From Auxenochlorella pyrenoidosa (taxonomy: Eukaryota > Chlorophyta > Trebouxiophyceae > Chlorellales > Chlorellaceae): a stretch of 38,377 nucleotides of DNA. Where the stretch lies: positions 2,592,857-2,631,233 of the forward strand of contig KQ482042.1 of NCBI GenBank assembly GCA_001430745.1, written 5' to 3'. The notes beneath the pieces were generated by a model, which was not told where the DNA came from, ran no database searches, and saw nothing but the letters and a program-made list of their open reading frames with translations. Numbering within the stretch: position 1 is the stretch's first letter; the number at the start of each line of letters is the position of its first letter. Shown here piece after piece: positions 11,439 through 20,265 of the stretch. A program made the translations under genes and the position numbers.

Positions 11439-12406
11439 ATGGTCAGCGCGGACGAGCTGGTCACGCTCAACGTGGGGGGCAGGTGCGCCGCTGCTACCGT
11501 TGGCCGCCAAGCCTCGCCGGATATTTCCGCCTGCCTGCGGAGCTGCTTCACTGCTTTGCCCATGATACACTGTCAACCCGCCCCACCGCAGGCTGTTCCA
11601 GACAACGCGGGCCACGCTGACCAAGCACCCCGACTCCATGCTGGCAGCCATGTTCAGGGGTGACATGAAGGCGGGGCTGAGGGACGCCCAGGGACACCCC
11701 TTCCTGGACCGGTGAGCGCGGCAGGGGGGTGCCCGTGCAGGACGCGTGCGCATGCCGCGGCGCAAGGACACTTCAAGTCAAGTCCCTGGGCAGCCACTGC
11801 ACCCTGCCCTGCCCAACGTGCCTGCCTCCTCGCAGCGACCCCGCCCACTTCCCCACCATCCTGGCCTACCTGCGAGACGGCCGCTTGCCAGCGCTGCCCA
11901 ACAGCCAGCTAGAGCTGCGCCAGCTTGCGGCAGAAGCCGACTTCTTTGCCATGACGGAGCTGGCGGCAGCCTGCAGGGCTCCAGCCAAGGCAGCAGAGGC
12001 GGAGGCGCGGGCGCGCAGCCTGCTGGTGGTGCAGCAGGCAGAGGCGGTGCGAGCGGCGTGCGAGGCTGTGGAGAAGGCGCAGGCTGGGGTGGATAAGGCA
12101 GAGGCGGTGCTGGCCCCGCTGCGCGCGCTGGAGGCAGAGGAGCGGCGGCTGCAGGAGCTGTACGAGGCAGCGGTGTTGGCGGACGAGGAGGAGGCCGCTC
12201 TCCAACTCGAGGCTGTCTGGCAGGATGCAGAGTACGGCGTGGATGGGTACAAATCAAGGGAGGACGTCAAACTTGAGCGCGAGATCCTCAAAGATGCGCA
12301 AGCCAGGCTGCGGGCGGCGTTGCTGGCGCGGCTGTGCGCCCTGGGCGCTGAGCTGCCCGCCGCTGAGGCGCAGCTGCAAGCCACGCACCCGCACCTGAGG
12401 CCCTGA
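11439..12406 (+). CDS. KCTD-like BTB/POZ (T1) protein with C-terminal coiled coil
   Basis: Three exons: 11439-11482, 11592-11711, 11836-12406, giving 244 aa. Splicing rebuilds a textbook KCTD/T1-type BTB domain (residues 7 to about 95): LVTLNVGGRLFQTTRATLTK, then HPDSMLAAMFRGD, GHPFLDRDPAHFPTILAYLR and ELRQLAAEADFF. KCTD proteins form homo-oligomers and often act as adaptors for cullin-3 ubiquitin ligases. From about residue 100 the protein is almost all helix-forming Ala/Glu/Arg (EAEARARSLLVVQQAEAVRA and onwards), a likely coiled coil of more than 80 residues. There is no transmembrane segment, so it is not a potassium channel. The cellular target is unknown. The ATG at 11439 lies just before the conserved strand. 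Confidence 0.85.
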
Positions 12407-12936
12407 CTGGGCGTTGCAGTTCCATCTCACGCCCTACCTCATTTCGTCACCCTGCACTGCATGCCTGCGCTGCCGACCTTCCCAATTGTTCCCCATCCGC
12501 ATGCCTTTCAGCAGCCCCAAACGGAGTAAGCATCTGCGTGCTTTCGGGCTCCCAACCTCAGCGCCAAGCAGATAAATAAGTTACAGAGTGGTTGGCGCTG
12601 AGGCCTTGCTCTTCTCAGGACAGTTTTAATAAGGGACGCAGTGTGGCATACAGGGGCGCGGGGCAGGAAGATGTGCGGGAGAGACGGCGCCTGCAAAAAG
12701 ATCTCTTGGGACGACCGAAGAGATGGGAAAACCGGCAGGCTGTTGCTGCCGCTGCAGCCGGGGGAACAAGCAGAGCAGCAGCACAAAATTTACAGTGAAA
12801 ATTAGAAGCGTTGAAGGCAGCTCAGTGCGGTGGGGCTTCATGCAGGGCACGCGGAGGGTAGGCGGGGCAGCGAGGGGCACAGCACCCGCCTGCCTCGACA
12901 GGTGCTGGCGCTGGGCGGTCGGTACACGGCAGGCCC
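12407..12936. other. Convergent intergenic region (KCTD-like and PP2C 3' UTRs)
   Basis: This is 530 nt between facing stops. It contains two TGTAA candidates on the minus strand, at 12790-12794 and 12581-12585, that could serve the PP2C transcript. No TGTAA is seen for the plus-strand gene. No coding frame is convincing. Confidence 0.5.
12790..12794 (-). terminator. Candidate poly(A) signal TGTAA for the PP2C gene
   Basis: TGTAA on the minus strand lies about 143 nt past the PP2C stop codon, in an AT-rich patch. TGTAA is the established poly(A) signal of green algae. A second copy at 12581-12585 is an alternative. Confidence 0.45.
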
Positions 12937-15900
12937 TCAGCCGCGGCTGCCAAACAGGCTGCCCAGCGAGCCAAAGAGGCCGCCGCCGCCGGCGCTCTGC
13001 TTGCTCCAGTCCACCTTGCCCAGGTCGATCAGCACCACCGCAACGTTGTCCTGGCTGCCGCGCTTCACCGCCAGCGCCGACAGCCTGGCAGCCACCTCCT
13101 GCGGGCATGGCAGGCACGGGGCCGTGCGTTCAGCACTGCCTGTGCAACCCACATCTGCCACCACTGCAGCCAGCCCGGAGAGCAGCTGGCCGCAGCACAG
13201 GGCATCTCGAGGGTCTAGCTGGCTTCCGGCAACCCTGCGCGCGCCGTCCATACCTTGCGAGCCCCCCTCCGAGCCATCCCATGCGCAGAACCCCGCCCCA
13301 GGGCCCCCCCCCCCCCCACCACACCCACACCAACCCCACCTGCGGGTGGTTGCCCCGCTGCAGGTCCCTCCGCGCCAGCTTGGCCACCTCCTGGCTGTCC
13401 ATCACGTCCCACAGCCCATCCGAGGCCACAATCACAAACTCGTCGTCGCCCTGCAGCGCCAGCTCGGTGACGTCGGGCTGCGCGGTCACCGGGTCGCCCG
13501 TGAAGCGCCTGCGGGGGGTGGGGAGGAAGGCAGTCAACGCAGTTGGTGCGGCTGCTGGTGGGGCGCAAGCGGGCGGCAGCATCCCCAGGCTGGGTGCATT
13601 GACAGCAGCCCGAGCAGACAGCCAGGGGGATGCGGGGCAGAAGGCTGCAACAGCCATCTGGGCAGCAAGGGATGGGGGAGGGCAAGGGTGTTGCCCCACC
13701 AGAACAACCCGCTCCAGCACCACCACACACAACACCCACCCAAACCCCTTACCTGCTGTCTGCGAACTTTTGGTCCCAAAGGCCAAAGTCCAGCCCCTTT
13801 TGCAGCAGCAGCTTCAGGCCCTCCTGCCCCTTGAACTCCATGTCGCCAAACGCCCTGCACCAGAAGCCGGGAGCATGCGGGCGCAGTGCCGTGATCAATG
13901 TGCCACACCATCGGGCGCCGGCCTTGCGCGCAGCTGCCAGGCATGCAACAGCTGATCTTCGATTCGGGCTGGTAGCGTCAACCCTGTAAGTATGCACCAG
14001 GCACAGCCCTGCGCCAATCCGTCTCCCAGCGGCGCAGCAAGGCGCAGGCTGCACCGAGGTGCTCTCGCCGGCCGCCCGCACCTGCTAACCGCCAGCACGC
14101 CGCAGACGCGGCCGTCGTCCACCCATCCTCCCACCGACTCGATGCGTTCGATCTCCGCCAGCACGGTGGCGCTCTTGCCCCACACGCGGTGCTCCGTGGA
14201 GAGGTCGACGGCGCGCCCGGCGCGGCACAGCACGGCGCGGCTGTCGCCCACGTTGGCCACCACCACCTGGGCGGGCGGGGGGGGGGGGGGGGGGAGGGGG
14301 CCGGCGCAGGGTCGGCGGTCACAGTGGGCGGGCAGGCAGGCCTCCTGATGGGCACTTTGGTGACTGTGGAGGGTGCGTGGGGCAGCACATGGCCTGCACA
14401 CAAGGACACCAGCAGCCACTGCCGCTTTTCACCATGCAAGCGGGGGCCCCGCTGGCTGCCCGACTTACCAGGTCCTGGCGCACCAGGCAGGTGGTGGCCG
14501 TGCACCCGCTGGTGCGCTCCTCCTCTGGCGCGTTTGCTGCGGGGTGCCGGGGCAGGGGCGGGAGGTTGGGAATCGGTCCTGCCAACTTTGCATTCCCACC
14601 TGCTGGCGTCGAGACTCCTTTGCGGCGCAACTGAGGAGGCAACGCCACCACAACCCCCGGGGCGTCGCCATCTGGGGGCGCTGCTGCTGCCAGGGAAGCC
14701 AACTCGCAGCGTTCACTTTCAGCCATGCCAGCCTGCTGCTGCCGAGCATGCTGCTGCCGCCAACCAGTCTGCTGCTGCCGCCATCCACCCCCCCCCGCCC
14801 ACCGTGCATCCAGGCCAGCAGGTCCTCGTCGGCGTGCTTGAACGAGTCGTTGAGGATGGGGGTGAGGTGGGTGGGGCAGGCCAGGCCGGAGACGTCCACG
14901 CTGGCGCGCAGGTCGCCCTCGGCGTCGCTCTGGTCCAGCACCCGCGTGAAGATGCGGTACAGGTTCTGCTGCAGGTACTCGGCCGCCGCAAAGCCGCCGT
15001 GCCCGTCAAACACAGCTGCGGCAGGGCCNNNNNNNNNNNNNNNNNNNNNNNNNNNNNNNNNNNNNNNNNNNNNNNNNNNNNNNNNNNNNNNNNNNNNNNN
15101 NNNNNNNNNNNNNNNNNNNNNNNNNNNNNNNNNNNNNNNNNNNNNNNNNNNNNNNNNNNNNNNNNNNNNNNNNNNNNNNNNNNNNNNNNNNNNNNNNNNN
15201 NNNNNNNNNNNNNNNNNNNNNNNNNNNNNNNNNNNNNNNNNNNNNNNNNNNNNNNNNNNNNNNNNNNNNNNNNNNNNNNNNNNNNNNNNNNNNNNNNNNN
15301 NNNNNNNNNNNNNNNNNNNNNNNNGGCGGGCGGCAAGGCGGAACGTCGACAGCAAGGCAGGGCGTTGGAGGTGTGGGGCACATTGGATGGCAGGCCTCAG
15401 GCTGCCGGATGCAGCCCGCGTGCCCGGGCCAGGCACAAGAGGCCGCTGCATGGGGACCCATTGACAGCTGGCGCCCTCCTGGCGGCGGCGCTGACTGGCT
15501 GGCAGCAGTGCAACAGCTTGCGGCATGCTGCAGTCGCGGCACAGGGGCCGCACACAGGGGGCACTCACTGGCAAAGAAGAAGCCGCATCTGCCGGCAGGC
15601 ACCACTTGCGCCGCGTCCTCCATCGTCTCGCGCACGCCCTGCTCCAGGCTGATGCCATACCGCAGCACTGGCTGGCCATAAGTCGCCTCCCAGGCCTCCT
15701 CATCCTGCGAGCTGGCCTGCGCGTAGCTGCTGCTGCTGCCGGCGAGCGCTGCAGTGCCGGTGAATCGGCGGCGCTGCCGCCGTTGCTGCTCCGCTGGCTG
15801 GGGAGGCGCACCCCCGGCGGCTGAGGCCTCAAGCGCCCTCCATCGTAGCCCTGGATGTCTGCAGGCCGCTAGCGAGCTGCTAGGGGGCTGGTAAGGGCCT

Positions 15901-15956
15901 GCTCTGCCGTTGCGGAGCGCCAGCCCCTCGGGCTGGGCGCACAGCGCAGCCGCCAT
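12937..15956 (-). CDS. PPH1: Chloroplast PP2C phosphatase, PPH1/TAP38-like
   Basis: Seven exons, sense order: 15956-15569, 15015-14803, 14536-14469, 14266-14082, 13854-13753, 13508-13340, 13098-12937, giving 428 aa in phase. PP2C metal-site motifs are present: RETMEDA (109-115), VFDGHGG (131-137), VVVANVGDSRAVL, AVSRAFGD, VASDGLWD (346-353) and QDN (391-393). Features close to plant PPH1/TAP38 are HRVWGKSATVLAEIERIESV, VGGWVDDGRVCGVLAVSR and IDLGKVDW near the end. PPH1 dephosphorylates LHCII and returns antennae from photosystem I to II (state transitions). The N-terminal 90 residues are Ala/Arg/Ser-rich, which suits a transit peptide. The tail is Gly-rich (SAGGGGLFGSLGSLFGSRG) with no obvious membrane helix. 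The assembly gap lies wholly inside intron 1; exons 1 and 2 join cleanly as FFFATVFDGHGG, so no coding sequence need be missing. The assignment to PPH1 rather than another plastid PP2C is by motif recall. Confidence 0.88.
14277..14294. repeat. Poly-G tract (poly-C in the sense of PP2C intron 3)
   Basis: Eighteen G on plus, read as C18 in the PP2C transcript, end 11 nt before exon 4. The position matches the tract in the CGS gene. Confidence 0.9.
15029..15324. other. Assembly gap of 296 N
   Basis: This is a run of undetermined bases between the first two PP2C exons. The flanks are intron sequence (a donor before 15568 and an acceptor just after the gap at 15016-15017), so the gap probably hides only intron, perhaps a homopolymer or hairpin. 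Any frame read across it is artificial. Confidence 0.99.
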
Positions 15957-16341
15957 GGCTGCTCAGACACCGATCTCGTTGCAGGAAGGTGGCGATGCAG
16001 CTCTTTGCGACAGGCAGGGTGAAATGAAGGTCGCTGGCCAGCAGGCACGCCGCAGCATTGAGCGTTCCTCCGGTTTCAGTTATCTGGTAGTGCTCGCGCC
16101 TCATCATTTCGCTTGCGGAAAGGTCCACAGCCCGCCAGGCCTCGCAAGCCCGCCCGCCTCCCCCCCTCTCCCTCGCTACTGCACTGCCGAGTGCCTGCCC
16201 CTCTTTCTAGGTGAGAATGCGCTGTGTCCGTGTTTCCAGCATTACTCTCGCTGCCCCGCCGCCGCCGCCAATGTCTTTGAGCTCCTCCTCACCCCGCTGC
16301 CTGCAGGTCACTGCTTGCAAGTCACTCGAGCACCCAGCAGA
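15957..16341. other. Divergent promoter region between PP2C and the zinc-finger gene
   Basis: These 385 nt lie between start codons that point apart, so the two promoters must be compact or overlapping. I found no TATA box or other assignable motif. Confidence 0.5.
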
Positions 16342-17240
16342 ATGGGCGGCGGTGAGCGTAGCCATCCTTCCGCAAAGCCTGCAGCCCTGCCGCTGCGCCT
16401 GCGTTGCAGGCGCCCAGCCCAGCCTTGGGCAGCCTGCGCAGCGGTTGCTTTTGCACCCTGTGCCTCCCCTGAGTGTTTTTCCTGCCTGCAAGGCGCATCC
16501 GGATACCCTGCAGACAAGTTGCTGGCAGCGGTGAGGTAGCGGGGCATTGTTTAGCCAGCTGACCCCGCTGGTGCACCCTCCCCACAACCGACAGGCAACG
16601 GCCAGAAGGCGGCGATGGCCCGCGCCAAGAAGCTTGAGAAGGACAAAAAGCTAGCAGGTTGGCCAGGGCGCCCACGCAAGTTCTGCCCGTATCGCTGTCG
16701 CTGCTTTGCTCCTCCTCCCATAGGGGCCGACAAGCCAAGGCCTGCTCGCTCGTCTTCTTTGCGCAGGCGGCAAGAGCCAGCTGGCGGACAATGCCAAGGC
16801 CATGACCATCGTGTGCAACATCTGCCGCCAGGTGGGTGTGCGACTCGGCAGCACTGCAGGCATTCTAAGCTGACAGGCGTGCATGTGGCCCACGGCCGTC
16901 CACGCAGCGCCGGCGCACCCTGTCGACCCTCCTTTATGCCTGCCTGCCACCTCTGCAGAGCTTCATGTGCAACAGCACCGAGCTGAAGCTGCGGGAGCAC
17001 AGCGACAGCAAGCATCCCAAGCAGACCTTTGCGGGTGAGGCGGGGGGGGGGGGGGGGGGGCGCGGCCGCTCTGCATGCAACGGTGATGTCTCCTGGCCAG
17101 CTGGGCGCCCCGCATGCCGTCTCGGTGCCTTGCCCAGCCGTGTCCCCGAAGGCAGCGGTTTGCCAAGCGCAGGGGCCCTCACCAACATGCCCGCACTCTC
17201 TTCCACTGGCGCAGACTGCTTCCCCACTTTCAAGGCGTGA
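16342..17240 (+). CDS. Small SERF/ZNF706-type zinc-finger protein (At2g23090-like)
   Basis: Five exons: 16342-16351, 16595-16657, 16767-16831, 16959-17034, 17215-17240, giving 79 aa. The product starts MGGGNGQKAAMARAKKLEKD, the basic 4F5/SERF-like N-terminus of plant At2g23090-type proteins. It ends with one zinc finger (CNICRQSFMC, then REHSDSKHPKQTF and DCFPTFKA), so ligands are probably Cys-x2-Cys and His-x4-His. Animal ZNF706 has the same layout and size. The family is small, abundant and poorly understood; roles in nucleic-acid binding and in protein aggregation (SERF) have been proposed. The first coding exon is only 10 nt, just three codons plus one base, so simple ORF finding misses the true start. 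It shares a short upstream region with the divergent PP2C gene. Confidence 0.9.
17042..17060. repeat. Poly-G tract next to a 5' splice site
   Basis: Nineteen G begin 8 nt inside intron 4 of the zinc-finger gene, just after its GTGAGG donor. Here the tract is G in the sense strand and on the donor side, the reverse of the poly-C acceptor tracts elsewhere in the window. Confidence 0.9.
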
Positions 17241-17698
17241 GCACTGGGCATCCTGCCAGGCTGGGCCACGGCCGGCGGGCCGTCGAACGCTGCCTGCCCC
17301 GGCAATAATGCACCCACCCGGTGGCATACCACGCTCCCTTGTCCACACGGCCAGTCAGCGCCCCCATTTCATGTTTTTCCAAACGCATCCGCTCATCCAT
17401 CCGTTCCTTGCGACACCCGCTCTTGCGCGTCGACCCAGGGGAGCCGCACGTCCCTGCCCAATCAGCCAAAGGTAGCAGCAGGACGGCAGCTACAGCACAC
17501 CCCTCTACCTCTCGAACCAGGCTCCTGGGGGCGGGCTGCAATGCCAGCCTGCCACCCCTAGGCACCGCTTCCCCGATGCTATGTTCCACTTTTGACCTGC
17601 CCAATTTAATGCCGTCAGCATGCGCTCTCCATGTTACCGCCACAGCAAGACATGGCCTGCTCTCGAGGCAGCCCCAGGCAAACTGCATGGATGATGCG
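17241..17698. other. Convergent intergenic region (zinc-finger and SWIM gene 3' UTRs)
   Basis: This is 458 nt between facing stops. No TGTAA signal was seen on either strand and no coding frame is convincing. Confidence 0.5.
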
Positions 17699-19872
17699 TC
17701 ATCCAAAGAGCTCTTGAAACAGGCTCAGGGGTGCAGGGGCTGCAGGCGCTGGGGGTGCCTGCTGCTCCTGCGCAGGCGGGGGTATGTCAGGCTGCTGCTG
17801 CTGCTGCTGCTGCTGCTGGTACGCTGGCGCAGGCGGTGGCTGGGTGGGAGCTGTCTGGGCAACAGGGCGTTCTCCCGCATCGTCCGTCAGCGCTGCCTGC
17901 TGCTGCTGCTGCTGCTGCCGCTGCTGCTGCTGCTGCTGCCATGTCGGCTGATTGTCGCGCTGCTGCGATGACTTCAAAAGTATCGGCTGCTGCTGCCGCT
18001 GCTGCTGCTGCTGCTGACCGTGCTCCCGCCCACTCCCCGTCAGTTTGGTCGCCTTTGGCTGTGGCTTCGACAGCTCCAGATGGCACTGCATTGGGCAGCA
18101 GTGAAGTACAGGAGCAAGGGCTTGTCTTGTCTGCAACCCTCTGCTCATCATGGGTATGGGCCAGCCAGCGGTGGCTGAGTTTGCGGGGCTGGTAGCCGTG
18201 GGACCCCGCCACGGGCGCAGCCGCTTGACCTGATGCAACTGGGCCAACTTGCGGCGCCGGTTCCATGGGCACCTCCCACAGCGGGGCCCGACCTGCCGCA
18301 TAAGCTCCGCATCCTCCTCCTCCAGCAGCTCCTCGCCTCGCAGCCGGCGCGAGACAGCAAATGGCGGCGCCTGGTGTGCCGCCGCAGCTGCTGCTGCTGC
18401 CGCCCGGCCACCCGCAGTCTTGGCAGGCTGGGCGGTCTTGGCAGGCTTCTTCTTGGGGGCTGCCGCCCGGCTTTTGGCCTGCCCTGCGGCTGGGCCCCTC
18501 TTGGCTGGCGGCCTGCAAGCACGCAGCTCGTTGAGGGCTGTCGACAGGCGGGTGCGAGGTCCCCAGAAAGCGGGTTCCGGTGGCGCCCCGGGCTGGAGCG
18601 CTGCCCTGCACGCCGGCACCCCGCCCTCCACCGCAGCGTGTCGCTCACCCTGCGGCCGCTGCCAAGGCGCCAGGCAGCACCCGCTTGCGCTTGCCGCCCT
18701 GGGTGGCCAGGCTGCCCGGCGGCAGTGCACGGGTGGCTGCCGGTGCCGCCGACGGCTGCGGCCCTGCGCCGCCTGCCGCTTGCCCTGCCGCAGCTGCCGC
18801 TGCCGCTTCGGCAGCCAGTTCCGGGGGCACTGCCGGGCCGCTGCGCGACGCCAGCCGCCATGCGCGCTGCCTGTCTAGGCGCGCCAGCAGCAGCGCCAGG
18901 ACGTGCTTGCACAGGTTGTTGCCCTTGGCAGATTTGCAGGTGCAGGTGGCGGTGGCCCAGTCGGGGCCTGAGGCCTTCTCATCGTGCTGCTCCAGGTCAG
19001 CCACCACCTGTTGCAGCGCAAGGAGGGTACACAGGCGGTGCAGGGGGCCGGCTCAGGCCTGGGGGTCGAGGAGTGCATAGGGCTTGTTCCAGGCAGGGAT
19101 GCGCTCCGTCTGCAGACAGCGTCACTCCTGCGACAAGGGAGGAGCACCCCCGCCAGCCTGGCCACCTGGTAGAGCTCAGCGTTGGTGCCCATCGCCACCG
19201 CCTCGAGGTGGGCGCCGCCCTGCGCCTCCCTGGCGCCGTACAGCTTGCTGGCCCGCACAATGTCACGGGCGCGATCCAGGTACTCCTCTGCCCTGCGGTA
19301 CGAGCTGAACCTGCGGGGAAGGGGGCGCGCTGGCTCGTGAGGCAAGAGGGGCACGCACGCCGCGTGAAGAGTCGCAAGTGGCTGCAGGACGCGCAGCTGG
19401 GTGCCCGACTGTCGGCAGGCTTGCCTGTGGGCAGCAAGTTTGTACACACCCTCCTCCGTGTCAGCGGGGTGCATGACTGTGAAAAGGCTTGCCTGTAGGC
19501 GGCAAATTTGTACACACCCTCCTCAGTGTCCAGTTTGATTTCAATCTCAAAGCCCGGCTGCGGGCAGAACGGCCAAGTGGGCATGCCATGTTGTGGATGC
19601 ATTGTGGGTGACTCGATGAGGGGGAGGGCAAAGCAGAGGTGCGCCATCACAGAGCGAGCAATGATGCGTCATAAATTTTTGGCTTGGGATCTTCAACTGA
19701 TTGAGAAAGCAGCAGGCTGTTGCACTACCTGCGACTGCACAACAGCAGTCGGTGGCATCGGCGGCGGCAGCGGCGGCAGCGACAACAGCTGTGCACCTGC
19801 AGCGAGGCGCAGGGCATCTTTGGGGCTGGCAAACTGATCCAAAGCACCACTAGGCACCCACCGTATCTCCAT
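17699..19872 (-). CDS. SWIM zinc-finger protein with poly-Q tail
   Basis: Five exons, sense order: 19872-19729, 19557-19493, 19310-19166, 19007-18649, 18512-17699, giving 508 aa. Residues 139-157 (TCTCKSAKGNNLCKHVLAL) form a SWIM finger, C-x-C-x8-C-x-H, with ligands C140, C142, C151 and H153. SWIM fingers bind DNA or proteins and occur in MULE-type transposases, recombination factors and plant nuclear proteins. Upstream is an unfamiliar helical module (FSSYRRAEEYLDRARDIVRA). Downstream are Ala-rich spacers, Lys-rich NLS-like segments (PKKKPAKTAQPAKTA) and a Gln-rich tail ending LSLFQELFG. Intron 2 appears to use a GC donor (ACAG, then GCAAGC after 19493), and its start carries a tandem copy of the exon end. 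The last exon is read as continuous, although an intron within 18000-18300 cannot be excluded. No transposase features were seen, so it is called a host gene. The start MEIRWVPSGALDQF is an inference. Confidence 0.7.
17792..18015 (-). repeat. Clustered CAG repeats encoding poly-Q
   Basis: Several runs of CTG triplets on plus (nine perfect at 17792-17818; others between about 17900 and 18015) read as glutamines in the last exon of the SWIM gene. In the other frames they give spurious poly-Ala and poly-Leu peptides. Confidence 0.9.
19394..19529 (-). repeat. 68-bp tandem duplication covering an exon end and its GC donor
   Basis: Two adjacent 68-bp units, 19394-19461 and 19462-19529, differ at 11 positions by eye (about 84% identical). 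The sense-upstream unit (19462-19529) contains the last part of SWIM exon 2, encoding TEEGVYKFAAY, and its donor. The other unit lies in the intron and still encodes TEEGVYKLAAH followed by the same CAG-GCAAGCC donor. Confidence 0.95.
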
Positions 19873-20265
19873 CCTGCGCCATTGCGCGGCGAAGAGGAGT
19901 GGGCAGGTGCCGCAGTCTTGTTCAACGTGGGGACACGATCGGGCAATGCTGTTGCAACGCACACATGTTTTTGGGCTGTTGTATGCCGACCAAGGCATCT
20001 CTCGGCAATGCCAGCTCACCGGCTCCCATCCAGGGCAACCCGTCGACCGCATTCGCTCCGCGCCTCACCACGTTCACGTCCTGCTCCGTCCGACTGAATC
20101 GAACAGTGATTCGGGTGCAGGTGAGGCGCAGAGTCGCCCCTCGAAAGCCGGGCACCGGTTTGCGCCACTCGGCAGTGTTCTCCTGTCCTGCAAGGGTTCC
20201 GATGTTCCATCCGCACTCTAATTTCACAGGCATCGCATCTCCTGCCGCTGCAGAAAGCCGCAGCC
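19873..20265. other. Divergent promoter region between the SWIM and TLP18.3 genes
   Basis: This is 393 nt between start codons that point apart. The minus-strand reading frame continues upstream of the SWIM start but loses coding character. No specific regulatory site could be assigned. Confidence 0.5.

Noticed and set aside
12723..13955. 410-codon plus-strand open frame opposite the PP2C gene
   Set aside because: It is antisense to exons with clear PP2C motifs. Pro/Arg/Ser-rich composition is typical of antisense frames in GC-rich DNA, and no domain is visible.
14189..15956. Long open frames on both strands running through the N stretch
   Set aside because: They are open only because N codons cannot be stops. 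The true PP2C exons end at 15569 and resume at 15015, on either side of the gap.
17789..18020. Repeat cluster as a CRISPR array or minisatellite
   Set aside because: It is an interrupted CAG microsatellite in a coding exon, without spacers or palindromic repeats.
19394..19461. Second 68-bp unit as an additional SWIM coding exon
   Set aside because: Its reading frame does not fit between exon 2 and exon 3 with any available acceptor, so it is treated as intronic.
17699..19872. SWIM gene as a MULE transposon
   Set aside because: No transposase catalytic region, no terminal inverted repeats and no target-site duplications were seen around it.
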